Below, piece by piece: positions 25,497-35,782 of a stretch of 50,086 bases of DNA (within the stretch, counting starts at the first letter, position 1; every line of letters starts with the position of its first letter). Both the position numbers and the translations under genes were made by a program. The DNA lies in contig JROS01000017.1 in assembly GCA_000769715.1 (NCBI GenBank), positions 50,265-100,350 on the forward strand, written 5' to 3'. The notes beneath the pieces were generated by a model, which ran no database searches, was not told the origin of the DNA, and worked only from the letters and a program-made list of their open reading frames with translations. Source of the stretch: Desulfobulbus sp. Tol-SR (lineage in GTDB: Bacteria; Desulfobacterota; Desulfobulbia; Desulfobulbales; Desulfocapsaceae).

Positions 25497-27377
25497 ATGG
25501 ATCAGGCTGTACCGACCGAGACGAAGCCAGGTGTGAAGGGAACCAGCCGCCGGCATTTTTCCATCCTCAAGGGGGTACTGCTCTTTATCCTTCTCCTTGG
25601 CGCCGTGGTCTACCTGACCAGCAGATGGACCTACGGGCGAGGGTTCGACAAGCTTGCCGACCAGGGCAAGGTCAAGCTTGAACTCTATATTACCTACCTC
25701 TCGGGGGTTCTGGAAAAATACGAGAGCCTGCCGGAACTGCTGGCAACCGATCGTCTGCTGGTGGCCACTTTGCAGGATCCCGGCGATTATCACCAGGTTG
25801 AAACCCTCAACCGCTATCTCGAGGCCATCAACAGCATCAGTGACACGGCCGATATCTACCTGATGGACAAGAACGGCTTGACGATTGCCGCCAGCAACTG
25901 GAAGGACAACAATCCGTTCATCGGCAACAACTTCAGTTATCGCCCGTATTTCCAGGAGGCGATGAAGGGCCGCCTCGGCCGATATTACGCCCTCGGCACG
26001 ACCTCGTCCAAGCGCGGCTATTATTTTGCCTTTCCGGTGCGGGACAAAATCAGGATACTCGGCGTGGTTGCGGTCAAGGTCAATATCGACACGGTGGAGC
26101 GGAACTGGGCCCATCGCGATGAAAGCTACCTCATATCCGATCCCGACGGGGTGATCTTCATCACCTCGACCCCCGAGTGGCGCTATCGGACCATCGATCC
26201 GCTTGAACCGGCGGTACAGAAAAAGATCATCGAGAGCAAACGTTACCCCAACACCCGCTTCGAGGCGCTGAGTACTGACCGGGGGGTGATCGAAAAGAGC
26301 CGCCAGATCATCAGGCTCACTCCGCCCCAGGAGAGTGAGCCCAAAACGTATCTGCGGCAATTCCACTTCATGCCGGAAGCGCAATGGAATGTCAACATTC
26401 TCACTGATATCCAAAGCTTGAAGCGGGACATCCTGATCAACAACATTCTTGCCTGTTCCGGTCTGTTCCTGGCCTTTTTTCTGCTCCTGCTGTTCTCGCA
26501 ACGGCAGCATCGCCTGCGGGAACTGAACCGGATTGAGGAGGCTGCCCGCCGGAATCTGGAAGAGGCCAACGAGCAGCTGGAATCGCGCGTTCTCGACCGG
26601 ACCCGGGAGTTGACCGAGACCAACCTGCTGCTGCGCAAGGAGATAGCCGACAGGCAGAAGACTGAAATCGCCCTCAAAAAAACCCGTTCCGAGCTGATCC
26701 ATGCGGCCAAACTGGCCGCCCTCGGGCAGATGTCGGCCGGAATCAATCACGAGATCAACCAGCCGCTCGCCGCCATCCGCAGCTATGCCGAAAACGGCTG
26801 CCAGCTGCTCGACAAGGGGCGGCTTGCCGATACCCGATGGAATCTCGAGCAGATCGGGGAACTCACCGAGAGAATGGCCCAGATCGGCAATCAGCTCAAG
26901 CTGTTTTCGCGGAAGTCGAGCGGGCAGATGACCGTGGTGCCGGTCCATGGGGTGATGGATGGGACCCTGGAGATTCTCGGCCCGGCGATCAAGAAATCGG
27001 GGGTCACGGTCCAGGTGCGGATAGTTCCCGAGGATCTGCGGGTGAAGGCCAACAATGTCCTGCTCCAGCAGGTGCTGGTCAATGTCATCAGCAACGGCAT
27101 CCAGGCGATGGAGGAGGGCGACAGGAAAGAGATCACCATCGAGGCGAAACTCGAAGCGGCTATGGTCACGATCGTGTTCGAGGACTGCGGTGCCGGGATT
27201 CCGCCGGAGCATCTCCCCCACATCTTCGAACCATTCTATACGACCAAAAAATCAGGCCAGGGTCTGGGGCTGGGACTGACCATCAGCGACCGGATCCTGC
27301 TTGATATGAATGGCAAGATTACCGCGGTCAACACCCGGCGCGGCGCACGATTCCAAATTACCCTCGAGAAGGCCTGA
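25497..27377 (+). CDS. dctB: Sensor histidine kinase, DctB type (C4-dicarboxylate sensing)
   Basis: 626 residues. Order: short basic N-terminus, membrane helix at about 26-43 (LLFILLLGAVVYLTS), a periplasmic double-Cache-like region to about 310 (YLMDKNGLTIAASNW, NFSYRPYFQEA, YYFAFPV), a second membrane helix (LACSGLFLAFFLLLLF), a coiled coil, a HisKA domain with GQMSAGINHEINQPLAAIRSYAEN (phosphoacceptor His) and a HATPase domain with NVISNGIQAM, DCGAGIP and GQGLGLGLTIS. This layout is that of DctB. The likely ligand is a C4-dicarboxylate such as succinate or fumarate. It is followed four bases later by dctD. No dct transporter gene is adjacent. An ATG at 25470 is an alternative start. Confidence 0.9.
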   Translation: MDQAVPTETKPGVKGTSRRHFSILKGVLLFILLLGAVVYLTSRWTYGRGFDKLADQGKVKLELYITYLSGVLEKYESLPELLATDRLLVATLQDPGDYHQVETLNRYLEAINSISDTADIYLMDKNGLTIAASNWKDNNPFIGNNFSYRPYFQEAMKGRLGRYYALGTTSSKRGYYFAFPVRDKIRILGVVAVKVNIDTVERNWAHRDESYLISDPDGVIFITSTPEWRYRTIDPLEPAVQKKIIESKRYPNTRFEALSTDRGVIEKSRQIIRLTPPQESEPKTYLRQFHFMPEAQWNVNILTDIQSLKRDILINNILACSGLFLAFFLLLLFSQRQHRLRELNRIEEAARRNLEEANEQLESRVLDRTRELTETNLLLRKEIADRQKTEIALKKTRSELIHAAKLAALGQMSAGINHEINQPLAAIRSYAENGCQLLDKGRLADTRWNLEQIGELTERMAQIGNQLKLFSRKSSGQMTVVPVHGVMDGTLEILGPAIKKSGVTVQVRIVPEDLRVKANNVLLQQVLVNVISNGIQAMEEGDRKEITIEAKLEAAMVTIVFEDCGAGIPPEHLPHIFEPFYTTKKSGQGLGLGLTISDRILLDMNGKITAVNTRRGARFQITLEKA

Positions 27378-27380
27378 AAC

Positions 27381-28736
27381 ATGGAAGCATTGAACCAGGT
27401 TGTCTTCATCGATGATGAAAAGCATATCCGCCAGGCCAACAAGCAGACCCTGGAGTTGGCGGATCTGGCGGTAACCTGTCATGATTGCGCCGAAGACGCC
27501 CTGCCGGTCCTGTCCACCGAATGGCCGGGGGTGGTGGTCTGCGATATCCGGCTGCCGAACATGGATGGCCTGGAATTTCTCGTCCGGGCCCAGAAGATCG
27601 ATCCCAACCTCCCCGTCATCCTGATCACCGGTCATGGCGATATCTCGACGGCGGTTCAGGCCATGCGCGACGGCGCCTATGACTTCATCGAAAAACCGTA
27701 TTCCTCGGAACGGCTCGTCAAGACGGTCCAGCGAGCCTTGGAGAAACGGGCCCTGACCCTGGAAAACCGCAGCCTGCGGCGCGAACTCGAGGCCCACAGC
27801 GCCCCGGGTCCCCGGATACTCGGCAAGACGCCGACCATGGAACACCTGCGGTCGATGATCGCCCAGGTCGCCGATACCGGCGCCGATGTGCTCATCATGG
27901 GCGAGACCGGGACCGGCAAGGAACTGGTGGCCCGCTCGCTGCACGAGCACAGCAAGCGGCGGACTCGCAATTTTGTCGCCGTCAACTGCGGCGCCGTCTC
28001 GGAGACGATGATCGAGAGCGAGCTCTTCGGCCACGAGGCCGGCGCCTTTACCGACGCCAGAACCCGGCGGATCGGCAAGTTCGAACATGCCAACGGCGGG
28101 ACGCTGCTGCTGGATGAAATCGAGTCGATGCCGCTGCGGATCCAGATCCATCTGCTCCGGGTGCTGCAGGAGCGGTCGCTGGAGCGACTCGGCTCGAACG
28201 AACTGATCCCCCTCGACCTGCGGATCGTGGCCGCCGCCAAGGTCGATCTCCGCCAGCTGGCGGAGGCGGGGGAGTTCAGGAAGGACCTGTACTATCGCCT
28301 CGGCGTGGTGTGCCTCGAGATCCCGCCCTTGCGGGAGCGGCGGGAGGACATCCCACTGCTGTTTCATCACTTCCTGCTCGTCGCCGGTCATCGGTATCAG
28401 CAGGAAGTGCCGCTGCCGGTGGCGTCCCAGCTCAATTCCCTGATGGCCTATTCGTGGCCCGGTAATGTCCGTGAACTGCGTAATCTGGCGGAGAGGTATG
28501 TCCTTTTGGGGAGCCAGTATGAATGGTCGCTGGAGAAACTGCTTTCCGGGATCGAGATCGGCCAGAAAAGGAGCCTGCCGCAGCAGGTTGACTGTTTCGA
28601 GCGCAGTCTCATCGAACAGGCCCTGGTTGCAAGCAACGGCAGCATCAAGGATGTCATGGAGGCCCTGGCGATTCCGCGCAAGACCCTCTACGACAAGATG
28701 CGCAAGCACGGGCTGGAGAAAAGGGACTATAAGTGA
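27381..28736 (+). CDS. dctD: Sigma-54-dependent response regulator, DctD type
   Basis: 451 residues. Receiver domain at 1 to about 120 with phosphoacceptor Asp in VVVCDIRLPNMDGLEF and conserved Lys in FIEKPY; AAA+ domain at about 145-370 with Walker A GETGTGKELVAR, the sigma-54 contact loop GAFTDA (usually GAFTGA), Walker B GGTLLLDEIESMP and the WPGNVRELRNL sensor; C-terminal Fis-type helix-turn-helix (IKDVMEALAIPRKTLYDKM). LDEIESMP and the partner dctB mark it as DctD. It should activate sigma-54 promoters for C4-dicarboxylate uptake. The Asp in the contact loop is a departure worth checking. The target genes are not in this window. Confidence 0.92.
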   Translation: MEALNQVVFIDDEKHIRQANKQTLELADLAVTCHDCAEDALPVLSTEWPGVVVCDIRLPNMDGLEFLVRAQKIDPNLPVILITGHGDISTAVQAMRDGAYDFIEKPYSSERLVKTVQRALEKRALTLENRSLRRELEAHSAPGPRILGKTPTMEHLRSMIAQVADTGADVLIMGETGTGKELVARSLHEHSKRRTRNFVAVNCGAVSETMIESELFGHEAGAFTDARTRRIGKFEHANGGTLLLDEIESMPLRIQIHLLRVLQERSLERLGSNELIPLDLRIVAAAKVDLRQLAEAGEFRKDLYYRLGVVCLEIPPLRERREDIPLLFHHFLLVAGHRYQQEVPLPVASQLNSLMAYSWPGNVRELRNLAERYVLLGSQYEWSLEKLLSGIEIGQKRSLPQQVDCFERSLIEQALVASNGSIKDVMEALAIPRKTLYDKMRKHGLEKRDYK

Positions 28737-28908
28737 GCGGCATCGACTTTCGCTTCAGAATCTTTCGGGTTTTTAACGGATTTTGCTCATCAGGGTATGG
28801 TTTTTTCGCCAATCCGGCCATACAATATTGTTCGTACGCAGCGTTGACGCATGAACACGCCATTGCAGCAGGCAGTTCCCCCATACCTCAATGAACAGGA
28901 GCATCACG

Positions 28909-29442
28909 ATGAACAACATCCCGCAGATCAAGACAATTCTGTACGCGACCGATCTCGGTAAGTTTACCAGACCGGTATTCAGACAGGCAATCGCCCATGC
29001 CAACGTCCATAAGGCCAAGATCATCATGCTCAATGTCGTCGAACCGCTGACCGAGACCGCCAGGGCCATCATCGCCGGGTATATGCCGGAAACGGCGATC
29101 GAAGAGATACAGAAGGACGGGATGAAGAACATCATCGCCACGATGAAGGAGCGGGTGAAAAAATTCTGTGACGAGGAGTGCGATGGAGCGGGATGGGAAC
29201 AGATTCCGCTGCAGGATATCATTGTTGTTGCCGGACGACCGAGCGAGGAGATCCTGCTGGCGGCCGAAAAATACAATGCCGACATGATCGTCATGGGCCA
29301 GTCGTCGAAAAAGGTCATGGGGAGCAAGGTCATGGGTTCTTCGGCCAGACGGGTGGCCCGTCTGACCAAGGTGCCGATTCTCATCGTCACGGGGAACCGG
29401 TGTACGTGCTGCACGAGATCGTTCATAATCTTCATGTCCTGA
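28909..29442 (+). CDS. Universal stress protein (UspA family), 3' end altered
   Basis: 177 residues. The fold opens with KTILYATDLGKFTRPVF and carries the ATP-binding signature MGQSSKKVMGSKVMGSSARR, then the last strand LTKVPILIVT. Normal family members stop within a few residues of that strand; here the frame continues for 16 unrelated residues (GNRCTCCTRSFIIFMS), because from about 29390 the DNA is the interior of ispH read in another frame. So the 3' end of usp seems to have been joined to a truncated ispH. The chosen ATG (28909) has AGGAG eight bases upstream; an ATG six codons earlier is possible. The core domain is complete and may work. Confidence 0.85.
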   Translation: MNNIPQIKTILYATDLGKFTRPVFRQAIAHANVHKAKIIMLNVVEPLTETARAIIAGYMPETAIEEIQKDGMKNIIATMKERVKKFCDEECDGAGWEQIPLQDIIVVAGRPSEEILLAAEKYNADMIVMGQSSKKVMGSKVMGSSARRVARLTKVPILIVTGNRCTCCTRSFIIFMS

Positions 29443-30227
29443 ACGAACTTGAACAGCTTGGCGCGGTGTTCGTCGAAGATCTGGCCGACATCCCGGCGGG
29501 GGGGATCTGCATCTTCAGCGCCCATGGAGTGTCGCGGGCGGTGGAGCAGGCCGCGCGACAGCTCGGTCTCAAGACCGTCGATGCCACCTGCCCCCTGGTC
29601 GGGAGCGTCCACCGGATGGTCGAGAAGTATCATGGCGAAGGCTGCGATGTGCTGATCATCGGCCACCATGGTCATCCCGAGGTCATCGGGGCGGCCGGGC
29701 GGGTGACCGACCGGGTCCATGTCATCTCTTCCGAACAGGAGGCACGGCAATGCCGGGTCACCGATCCGGGGAAAGTCGCCTATGTCACCCAGACGACCCT
29801 CAGCCGGGAGGATATCATCGGCATTGTCAAGATTTTCAAGCAACGGTTTCCGGATATTCGCGGGCCATCCTCGAATATCTGTTTCGCCACCCAGAATCGC
29901 CAGGACGCAGTGAAGCGGCTGGCGGAACAGACCGATCTCATCCTCGTTGTCGGCTCAAAAAACAGTTCCAATTCCAACCGCCTTCGCGAAGTGGCGCAAC
30001 GTCACGGCACGCCCGGCTATCTGATCGACGACAGCGGCGATCTGCAGGCTTCGTGGTTCGATGGGAAGCAAAAAGTTGGGATTACCGCCGGGGCATCGGC
30101 GCCGGAACGTCTGGTCAGAGGAGTGATTGACTGGATTAGGGAGCGCCGGGAGGCCACCATCACGGAGATGGGGGGAAAGAAGGAGCATGTTCATTTCGAT
30201 CCCGCTGTCGTAGTGGAACGGCAATGA
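29388..30227 (+). pseudogene. ispH: 4-hydroxy-3-methylbut-2-enyl diphosphate reductase IspH, 5'-truncated
   Basis: Homology to IspH/LytB starts abruptly at GEPVYVLHEIVHN, which in complete proteins lies about 30 residues from the start. The missing part includes the ANPRGFCAGV segment with the first [4Fe-4S] cysteine. The rest is intact: FSAHGVS, DATCPLV (second Cys), GHHGHPE, TQTTLS, NICFATQNRQ (third Cys), GSKNSSNSNRL and TAGASAPE, to the TGA at 30225-30227. Upstream in this frame there is only out-of-frame usp sequence, and no start codon restores the N-terminus. IspH makes IPP and DMAPP in the MEP pathway and needs all three Cys, so this copy should be inactive. A real deletion and an assembly error are both possible. 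Confidence 0.8.
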
Positions 30228-30229
30228 TG

Positions 30230-30265
30230 GCAGGACGACAGGGATATGCTGCCCCATCGTCCTGC
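30230..30265. terminator. Inverted repeat between convergent ispH and dapL
   Basis: GCAGGACGA (30230-30238) is perfectly complementary to TCGTCCTGC (30257-30265); the interior can pair further. It lies just after the ispH stop and before the convergent dapL stop (30284). There is no T-run on either side, so its role as a bidirectional terminator is only plausible. Confidence 0.45.
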
Positions 30266-30283
30266 GCCCCGATCGGGAAGGTC

Positions 30284-31507
30284 TTACGACAGTGCGCCTT
30301 TGATCCTCTGCATCGCCTTTTCGACATTTTCATGGCTGTTGAAGGCGGAGATGCGGATGTAGCCGTTGCCACAGCGGCCAAAGCCGGCCCCCGGGGTACA
30401 GACGACCCCGGCCTTGTTCAGCAGCATGTCGAAAAAATCCCAGGAATCGCGGCCACCGTCGATCCAGACGTAGGGTGAGTTTTCGCCGCCGACGAACGAG
30501 AAGCCCAGGGCCTGCATTTCCCGGCGGACACTGGCGGCGTTGTGCAGATAATAGTCGGCCAGGGCCCTGGTCTGCGCCTTGCCCTCCTCGCTGTACACGG
30601 CCTCGGCTGCCCGCTGGACCGGATAGGACACGCCGTTGAATTTGGTGCAGTGACGGCGGTTCCACAAGGGGTGCAGGGGGTGTCGCCCCCCTTTGCCGTC
30701 GTAGGCCGTGCACTCCTTCGGGATCACCGTGTAGGCGCAGCGGGTGCCGGTAAAGCCTGCGCTCTTGCTGTAGCTCCTGAATTCGATCGCCACCTCCTTC
30801 GCCCCCTCGATCTCATAGATGGAATGGGGCAGGCTGTGGTCGCGGATAAAGATCTCGTAGGCGGCATCGAACAGGATCAGGGCCTTGTGCTCCCGGGCGT
30901 AATCGACCCAGGTCTTCAGCTCCGCCGTGCTGATGGTTGAACCGGTCGGGTTGTTGGGGAAACAGAGGTAGATCAGGTCGACCTTGTCCCGGGGGAGGGC
31001 GGGGACAAAGTTGTTCTCCCTGGTCGAGTCGAGATAGACGATGCCCTGGTAGCGGCCATCGACGTAACCGCCGGTCCGCCCGGCCATGACGTTGGTGTCG
31101 AGATAGACCGGATAGACCGGATCGGGGATGGCGATCTTGATATCCTGGCTGAACAGTTCCTGGATATTGCCGGTATCGCATTTGGCCCCGTCGCTGACGA
31201 AGATCTCGTCGGCCTGGATATCGGCCCCGCGGGCCTGGAAATCGTGTTTGGCGATGGCCTCCCGGAGGAAGGCATACCCCTGTTCAGGGCCATAGCCCCG
31301 GAAACTGGCCTCGGACGCCATCTCGTCGACCGCCCGGTGGAACGCGTCGATGCAGGCCCTGGGCAGGGGCCTGGTGACATCGCCGATCCCGAGTTTGATG
31401 ATCTCGATATCAGGGTTCTTTTCCTGGAACGCCGCCACTCTCCTGGCGATATCGGAAAAGAGGTAGGAGGCCTGCAGTTTCAAATAGTGCTCGTTGATTG
31501 TAATCAT
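30284..31507 (-). CDS. dapL: LL-diaminopimelate aminotransferase DapL
   Basis: 407 residues, the size of DapL, a fold-type I PLP enzyme that converts tetrahydrodipicolinate directly to LL-diaminopimelate with glutamate, bypassing the succinylase and acetylase branches of lysine and peptidoglycan precursor synthesis. Features are [13 protein letters not shown], the [12 protein letters not shown] segment, CFPNNPTGS, and the PLP lysine in [18 protein letters not shown]. It is common in Desulfobacterota, Chlamydiae and plants. The ATG at 31507 has AGAAG upstream. It is divergent from pepN and appears monocistronic. Confidence 0.96.
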   Translation of the reverse strand: MITINEHYLKLQASYLFSDIARRVAAFQEKNPDIEIIKLGIGDVTRPLPRACIDAFHRAVDEMASEASFRGYGPEQGYAFLREAIAKHDFQARGADIQADEIFVSDGAKCDTGNIQELFSQDIKIAIPDPVYPVYLDTNVMAGRTGGYVDGRYQGIVYLDSTRENNFVPALPRDKVDLIYLCFPNNPTGSTISTAELKTWVDYAREHKALILFDAAYEIFIRDHSLPHSIYEIEGAKEVAIEFRSYSKSAGFTGTRCAYTVIPKECTAYDGKGGRHPLHPLWNRRHCTKFNGVSYPVQRAAEAVYSEEGKAQTRALADYYLHNAASVRREMQALGFSFVGGENSPYVWIDGGRDSWDFFDMLLNKAGVVCTPGAGFGRCGNGYIRISAFNSHENVEKAMQRIKGALS

Positions 31508-31712
31508 TTGATACTTCTCATTTGGACAAGTGATACTATATTGAAATTGATTTCATTCAGGGGGCTTTGTATAAACTTTTTTGAATATAATGAAAAGCTG
31601 GTCACTGTCAACCATCAATGTCGGCCGGACAGCTATCCCTCGCCCATTGCCGGACCCGCTTCTCATCTGATCGATGATCACCATCCAACCATCTGCGCAA
31701 GGACGACAACGT
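31508..31712. other. Divergent promoter region dapL/pepN
   Basis: 205 bases, AT-rich in the dapL-proximal part. A perfect TATAAT (31586-31591) points towards pepN and a TATAGT on the minus strand (31540-31535) points towards dapL. Neither has a good -35 at the right distance, so promoter calls are tentative. Confidence 0.35.
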
Positions 31713-34355
31713 ATGAGTACCGCCGAACAACATACCACCAAATACCGGGAAGAGTACGCCGTTCCGGAATATCTGGTTGAAGAGATCCGCCTGACCTTCC
31801 AGCTGCATCCGGAATTTACCCTGGTCACCGCCGATACGATCTATGCCGTCAACCAGCAGAGCACCGATTGTACGGGGCGGCTGCTGCTCCATGGCGAGAA
31901 CATGGAACTGGTCGAGGTTCGACTGGACGGCCGGAGACTGGAAGCGGGGGAATACGAGGTCAGCGACAAGGAGCTGACCCTTGTCCCGGGGAAAGATCGC
32001 TTCGAACTGCAGGTCGCAACCAGGATCGACCCGGTCGCCAACACCGCGCTCGAGGGCCTGTACTGTTCGAACGGCAACTACTGCACCCAGTGCGAGCCGG
32101 AGGGGTTCCGCCGCATCACCTATTATCCCGACCGCCCCGATGTCCTGGCCCGTTTCACCACCCGGATCGAGGCCGACCGCCAGACCTGCCCGGTGCTGCT
32201 GTCGAACGGCAACCTGGTCGAGTCGGGCGAGCTGGGCGACGACCGGCATTACGCCGTCTGGCGGGACCCGTTCCCCAAGCCCTGCTATCTCTTCGCCCTG
32301 GTTGCCGGCCGGCTGGTGTCGATCGACGATACCTTCACCACCCGCTCCGGCCGGGATATCGCCCTGCGGATCTTCGTCGAGGAGCGCAACCGCGACAAGT
32401 GCGATCATGCCATGCGTTCGCTGAAGAAGGCGATGAAATGGGACGAAGATGTCTATGGGCTGGAATACGATCTCGACATCTTCATGATCGTCGCCGTCGA
32501 TGACTTCAACATGGGGGCGATGGAGAACAAGGGGCTCAACATCTTCAACTCGCGCTGCGTCCTCGCCTCGCCGGAATCGGCCACCGATCAGGATTTCGTC
32601 GGCATCGAAGGGGTGGTCGCCCACGAGTACTTCCATAACTGGACCGGCAACCGGGTGACCTGCCGCGACTGGTTTCAACTCAGTCTGAAGGAGGGGCTGA
32701 CCGTCTTCCGCGACCAGGAGTTCTCTTCCGACATGAACTCGCGGGCGGTGCAGCGGATCGACGATGTCCAGCTCATCCGCAACTTCCAGTTCCGCGAGGA
32801 TGCGGGGCCGATGGCCCATCCGGTGCGGCCCGATTCGTATGTCGAGATCAACAATTTCTATACGGTAACCGTCTACAACAAGGGGGCGGAGATCATCCGG
32901 ATGATGCACACCCTCCTCGGCGCCGCCAGGTTCAGGAAGGGGATGGACCTCTATTTCGCCCGTCATGACGGTCAGGCGGTCACCTGCGATGACTTTGCCG
33001 CGGCGATGGCCGATGCCTCCGGGATCGATCTTCACCAGTTCAAGCGATGGTACAGCCAGGCGGGAACCCCGGTCGTCAAGGTCAGCGGTCAGTGGCTGGC
33101 CGACGAGCGGCGCTATATCCTCAGCATACGGCAGTCGTGCCCCGCCACCCCCGGCCAGGTCGGCAAGGAGCCGTTCCATATCCCCCTCGCCGTCGGCCTG
33201 CTCGACCGCCGGGGCCAGGACATGTTGAGCGGAGAACCCGACGGGACCCGGGTCCTCGAACTGCGCGACCGGGAACAGAGTTTCAGTTTTTCGGACATCG
33301 CCGAGAAACCGGTACTGTCCCTGCTGCGCGGTTTTTCCGCCCCGGTCAAGGTGGAACCGGACCAGACCAGGGAGGAACTGGCCTTCCTGCTCGCCCATGA
33401 TACCGATCTCTTCAACCGCTGGCACGCCGCCAGCAAGCTGTCCGAAATCGTGATCATGGAGACGGTGGCGCGGCTGCAGGCAAACGAGCAGCCGACGCTC
33501 GATCCGGCCTTTGTCGCGGCGGTGAGGATGAACCTGCAGCGGCCGGCGAGCGATAAGGCCCTGCTCGCCCTGGCCCTGCAGCTCCCGGCCGAGTCCTACC
33601 TGGCCCAGCAGATGGATACGGTCGATCCCGACAATCTCCATCTCGGCCGCGAGTTTGTCGGATCGCAGCTGGCGTCGCTTCTGGCCGACGAGTTCCGGCG
33701 AATCTACGACACCAACGAGGACAGGGGGGAATACCGGATCACCCCCGAGGCGATGGGCCAAAGGAGTCTGAAGAACGTCGCCCTCGCCTACCTGCTGGCC
33801 CGGGTACCGACCGATGAGGAGAGCTACGCCCTGTGCTGCCGCCAGTACGCCGAGGCCGGCAACATGACCGATGCGATTGCCGCCCTGTCCTGCATCACCC
33901 GGATCGAGGGCCGGCAGCGGCAGGAGATCCTTCACCATTTTTACGCCAAGTGGCAGGCCGACCCGCTGGTGCTCGACAAGTGGTTCACCCTCCAGGCCGT
34001 CTCGCCGCTTGCGGACACCCTCGCCGAGGTCACCCGGCTGCTGGCTAACCCATCATTTTCAATGAAGAATCCCAACAAGGTGCGGGCGTTGATCGGCGCC
34101 TTCTGCTCCGGCAACCACTACCGCTTCCATGACATCTCGGGGGCCGGCTACACCTTCCTGGCCGACCGGATCATCGAGCTCAATGCGACCAATCCCCAGA
34201 TCGCGGCCCGGATGCTGTCGCCCCTGACGGCCTGGAAGCGCTACGATCCGGTGCGGCAGGACCTGATCCGCAACCAGCTGGAACGGATCCTCGCAGTCAA
34301 CGATCTCTCCGGCGATGTCTACGAGATCGCCAAGAAGAGCCTGCAGGCCGGCTGA
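31713..34355 (+). CDS. pepN: Aminopeptidase N (M1 family, PepN)
   Basis: 880 residues, close to E. coli PepN (870). The zinc metallopeptidase removes N-terminal residues from peptides in the cytosol. Motifs are the substrate-binding FNMGAMENKG, the zinc motif VAHEYFHNWTGNRVT (HExxH) with the downstream SLKEGLTV Glu, and the family-specific CTQCEPEGFRRITYYPDRPD near the N-terminus that marks the PepN branch. A C-terminal helical domain makes up the last third. The ATG at 31713 has AAGGA upstream; the frame is open 13 codons earlier. The stop lies three bases from the convergent cytochrome gene. Confidence 0.96.
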   Translation: MSTAEQHTTKYREEYAVPEYLVEEIRLTFQLHPEFTLVTADTIYAVNQQSTDCTGRLLLHGENMELVEVRLDGRRLEAGEYEVSDKELTLVPGKDRFELQVATRIDPVANTALEGLYCSNGNYCTQCEPEGFRRITYYPDRPDVLARFTTRIEADRQTCPVLLSNGNLVESGELGDDRHYAVWRDPFPKPCYLFALVAGRLVSIDDTFTTRSGRDIALRIFVEERNRDKCDHAMRSLKKAMKWDEDVYGLEYDLDIFMIVAVDDFNMGAMENKGLNIFNSRCVLASPESATDQDFVGIEGVVAHEYFHNWTGNRVTCRDWFQLSLKEGLTVFRDQEFSSDMNSRAVQRIDDVQLIRNFQFREDAGPMAHPVRPDSYVEINNFYTVTVYNKGAEIIRMMHTLLGAARFRKGMDLYFARHDGQAVTCDDFAAAMADASGIDLHQFKRWYSQAGTPVVKVSGQWLADERRYILSIRQSCPATPGQVGKEPFHIPLAVGLLDRRGQDMLSGEPDGTRVLELRDREQSFSFSDIAEKPVLSLLRGFSAPVKVEPDQTREELAFLLAHDTDLFNRWHAASKLSEIVIMETVARLQANEQPTLDPAFVAAVRMNLQRPASDKALLALALQLPAESYLAQQMDTVDPDNLHLGREFVGSQLASLLADEFRRIYDTNEDRGEYRITPEAMGQRSLKNVALAYLLARVPTDEESYALCCRQYAEAGNMTDAIAALSCITRIEGRQRQEILHHFYAKWQADPLVLDKWFTLQAVSPLADTLAEVTRLLANPSFSMKNPNKVRALIGAFCSGNHYRFHDISGAGYTFLADRIIELNATNPQIAARMLSPLTAWKRYDPVRQDLIRNQLERILAVNDLSGDVYEIAKKSLQAG

Positions 34356-34358
34356 GGC

Positions 34359-34625
34359 TTAGAGCTGCCGTTTGTGACAGAACAGGCAGCGATAGGGGGG
34401 GGGGTGGTCCGGCGGGAGCGGGATCCGGCCCTGCGGTCCGTGGCATTCACCGCATTGTTTCTCGGCCTCCTTCTTGCTCATGCCCGACTGGAACTGGCGA
34501 TGGGTGTCATCCATCGGCAACCGGGAGGTGGTCTCATCCGGGGCCTTCAGCAGAAAGAGGAGGATGGCGGCGCAGACCAGGAGAAAGAGGATATTGAGGA
34601 CGATGGTTTTCGCAGAGAGTTTCAT
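34359..34625 (-). CDS. Small membrane-anchored diheme c-type cytochrome
   Basis: 88 residues. An N-terminal hydrophobic helix (IVLNILFLLVCAAILLFLL, about 7-25) anchors the protein, and the periplasmic part has two heme-binding CxxCH motifs, CGECH and CLFCH, about 23 residues apart, separated by a proline-rich stretch (PLPPDHPPPY). The spacing recalls NapB/NrfB-like mini-cytochromes, but I cannot name it. GGAG precedes the ATG at 34625. It follows the geranylgeranyl-reductase-like gene by 37 bases on the same strand, so it may pass electrons in that context. Confidence 0.78.
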   Translation of the reverse strand: MKLSAKTIVLNILFLLVCAAILLFLLKAPDETTSRLPMDDTHRQFQSGMSKKEAEKQCGECHGPQGRIPLPPDHPPPYRCLFCHKRQL

Positions 34626-34662
34626 GGGGCGTTCTCCGGGCTTTTCGGATTTCCGGGACAGG

Positions 34663-35703
<1,041 letters not shown>

Positions 35704-35782
35704 TCAGCGATGGAAAACGGATCGGGGTGCCGGTCCATCAGGGCGATGGCAGTGCCGGCACTTTATCCAGAGAAGGGTAAGT

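Noticed and set aside
23571..27221. Antisense open frame of about 1,200 codons on the minus strand
   Set aside because: It lies opposite fmdE, hisHF and dctB, all with clear family motifs. Long antisense frames are common in GC-rich DNA, and this one has no recognisable domain.
29178..29387. Upstream extension of the ispH frame inside usp
   Set aside because: This part is usp read in another frame; it lacks any IspH-like residues, so it cannot supply the missing N-terminus.
31608..33938. Antisense open frame of about 776 codons opposite pepN
   Set aside because: PepN is certain on the plus strand; the minus frame shows only composition-driven Ala/Gly/Val-rich sequence.
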